Shown: one piece after another, positions 6,172-7,100 of the stretch
Numbering within the stretch: the stretch's first letter is position 1
Layout of the letters: every line of letters starts with the position of its first letter
Assembly: GCA_013414725.1 (NCBI GenBank)
Contig: CP058706.1
Span: 1,157,943 to 1,165,042, forward strand
Source of the DNA: Coxiellaceae bacterium
Lineage (GTDB): Bacteria > Pseudomonadota > Gammaproteobacteria > GCA-013414725
Length of the DNA: 7,100 nt
Direction of reading: 5' to 3'
The notes under the pieces: generated by a model
Seen by the model: only the letters and a program-made list of their open reading frames with translations
Databases searched by the model: none
What the model was told of the DNA's origin: nothing
Program-made: the position numbers and the translations under genes

Positions 6172-6411
6172 GGTGAAGCTCTGGCAGTTTATTTAAGAAA
6201 CGTGCGATGGTGGTGTGCGATATGAGGATTCGTTTTCGCGTCGCAACCATAAAGTCAATTCACGTAAGCTTGCTCCTGCTTTATATAGCTCAACAAGTTC
6301 TACTCGATATTTGTTGAGGCGAGAGTGTTGATAATGTTGTTTACGACAAATAGCTTTATGTTGACGAAGTTTGTTGAGTTCCGTCGTTGCATTAAAGTGT
6401 TGCGCATTCAT
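6155..6411 (-). pseudogene. Small helix-turn-helix protein (excisionase-like position), one frameshift
   Basis: The ATG at 6411 has GGAGGT (6426-6421) 9 bases upstream. As read, the frame gives 72 aa, ending in an unlikely tail (ENESSYRTPPSHVS) at 6193. Adding one base at the A4 run (T4 on the plus strand, 6233-6236) continues the frame as LRREKRILISHTTIARFLNKLPELHHAQLP and stops at TAA 6157-6155, for 85 aa. The restored protein has a clear helix-turn-helix: YRVELVELYKAGASLRELTLWL, a short link, then the recognition helix SHTTIARFLNKL. The basic N-terminal half (HKAICRKQHYQHSRLNKYR) would help DNA binding. The restored stop overlaps the integrase start by 17 bases, typical of coupled genes. 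An excisionase or integrase-control role is inferred from position only. Partial function of the truncated form is doubtful because the second helix is lost. Confidence 0.72.
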
Positions 6412-6436
6412 TGTTGCGTGACCTCCGTAAAGTGAA

Positions 6437-6484
6437 GCCCCGCTGTGACTTTGCGCGCATTTTGCGCGTAAGGCACAGCGGGGC
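6437..6484 (-). promoter_or_regulatory. Strong GC-rich stem-loop in the leader of the HTH-integrase operon
   Basis: GCCCCGCTGTG (6437-6447) pairs perfectly with CACAGCGGGGC (6474-6484). Inside it, CTT/AAG and CGCGC/GCGCG (6454-6458 and 6464-6468, loop ATTTT) allow a nearly continuous stem. It ends 10 bases upstream of the ribosome binding site of the HTH gene and lacks a U-tract on the minus strand, so it looks like an attenuating or stabilising leader structure, or a DNA-level site, rather than an intrinsic terminator. It is far more GC-rich than its surroundings. Confidence 0.6.
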
Positions 6485-6584
6485 GATGAATTGGAAAATT
6501 GTTATAGTGCTAAAACAGATTTTTATGACAGCTGAAAACAATGTGCTAATGAAATAAAATTTGTTGGCATGAGTGTTTTTATCT

Positions 6585-6767
6585 TTGTCCTGCTTGTCCC
6601 ATTTGTCCCGTGTGGCTAATTGCTTGAAATTATTTTCTTTATTTTTGCCTAAGCATGGGACAAGCGAAAAATGTTATTTGTTCTAGTTGTCCCGTGCATC
6701 GAAAAATAAAAATCTTTGCGTTTCCAATGAGTTGTGTCTGATAGGACAAGTGGGACAAGCAGGACAA
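6585..6767. repeat. Iteron array: TTGTCC units in mirrored triplets at 9-bp spacing
   Basis: TTGTCC occurs at 6585, 6594 and 6603 on the plus strand. The complement GGACAA occurs at 6744, 6753 and 6762. All steps are exactly 9 bp. Two further copies lie between them, GGGACAA at 6657-6663 and TTGTCCC at 6687-6693, in strongly AT-rich DNA. The outer parts form a perfect 18-bp inverted repeat (TTTGTCCTGCTTGTCCCA at 6584-6601 and its complement at 6751-6768). Near-helical phasing of short repeats around AT-rich DNA, next to a replication gene, is the usual build of an iteron replication origin. An operator or transfer-origin role is also possible. There is no gene in 6485-6804. Confidence 0.72.
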
Positions 6768-6804
6768 ATGATTTTTGGTAATTTGTAAAAATCCAGATGG
6801 CATA

Positions 6805-7100
6805 TCAATCTTCCCATAACTTGGCAGTGATGATGTAACAGCGGCTACGTCCGATGCTGGGTAAATATTCTCGTCGATAAGCTTGCTTGTTTTCGGAAGG
6901 CAACAGCCAGCCTTCTTCCATTAATACTTTGCAAACAAGGCGATAATCTAGGCCGTTACAAATTTCCGTACGGAATATTTCAGGTAAAACGTAAAATTGC
7001 AGACCTTTCTGTGGATCATTACGTTTAAATCCTGCGCGATTAACGGTTTTAGAATGATCGGCGTGCCAGTCTGTAAAACGTGATTCGCCATGCGCTTCAA
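6805..7100 (-). CDS. DUF927-type replication (primase/helicase-like) protein, C-terminal part
   Basis: Partial: the frame is open to the right edge, and 98 residues up to TGA 6807-6805 are visible. Readable sequence includes ESRFTDWHADHSKTVNRAGFKR, then FYVLPEIFRTEICNGLD, then YRREYLPSIGRSRCYIITAKLW. The order NRAGF, VLPexFrxEic-xGxD, and a closing strand before the C-terminus fits my memory of the end of DUF927-domain proteins carried by phages and integrative elements, which combine helicase and primase-associated functions. I see no catalytic motif in this part, since the Walker motifs would lie upstream outside the window. It is on the same strand as the HTH and integrase genes and is separated from them by the iteron array, supporting a replication module of one mobile element. 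Confidence 0.68.
   Translation of the reverse strand, partial: EAHGESRFTDWHADHSKTVNRAGFKRNDPQKGLQFYVLPEIFRTEICNGLDYRLVCKVLMEEGWLLPSENKQAYRREYLPSIGRSRCYIITAKLWED

Overview
The window looks like an accessory region of an AT-rich gammaproteobacterium, most probably a Legionella/Coxiella-type (Legionellales) genome. This rests on the style of the PRPP synthetase, the AbiE pair and the integrase/DUF927 module. It is inference from protein character; no search was run.

Layout. 1-318 (+) is the C-terminal end of a PRPP synthetase-like protein, followed by a 29-residue membrane micro-ORF broken by one extra A (356-446). 521-778 (-) is an unrecognised 85-aa protein and 975-1175 (+) is a ribbon-helix-helix (RHH) regulator. 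The two are divergent and share an intergenic region with a perfect 12+2+12 palindrome (857-882). 1331-3038 (+) is an intact type IV toxin-antitoxin/abortive-infection operon, abiEi-abiEii, with a near-leaderless promoter carrying an inverted repeat. A third gene begins one base after abiEii (3040-3664) but is read in three successive frames. Convergent to it, on the minus strand, lie a roughly 51-aa gene (4786-4942) and a roughly 359-aa polytopic membrane protein (3699-4780). Both become single open frames only after correcting one-base indels, mostly in A/T runs.

The right part is the end of a mobile element. An attachment-site-like intergenic region (4943-5280) holds a 10-7-10 inverted repeat. 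Next come a tyrosine recombinase (5281-6171, -), a small helix-turn-helix protein overlapping its start (6155-6411, -, one frameshift), a GC-rich hairpin in that gene's leader (6437-6484), an iteron array of TTGTCC/GGACAA units at 9-bp spacing in mirrored triplets (6585-6767), and the C-terminus of a DUF927-type replication protein (6805-7100, -, running off the window). The element probably extends rightward beyond 7100, with its end just left of the integrase.

The main observation is the contrast in integrity. abiEi, abiEii and the integrase are uninterrupted although abiE has many A/T runs of five or more. The genes around them carry about nine one-base indels, nearly all in homopolymers. 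Either the cargo around a maintained toxin-antitoxin module is decaying by slippage, or the assembly has homopolymer errors. If the latter, the window holds three or four undescribed intact genes: the third abiE-linked gene, the small-protein/membrane-protein pair and the micro-ORF.
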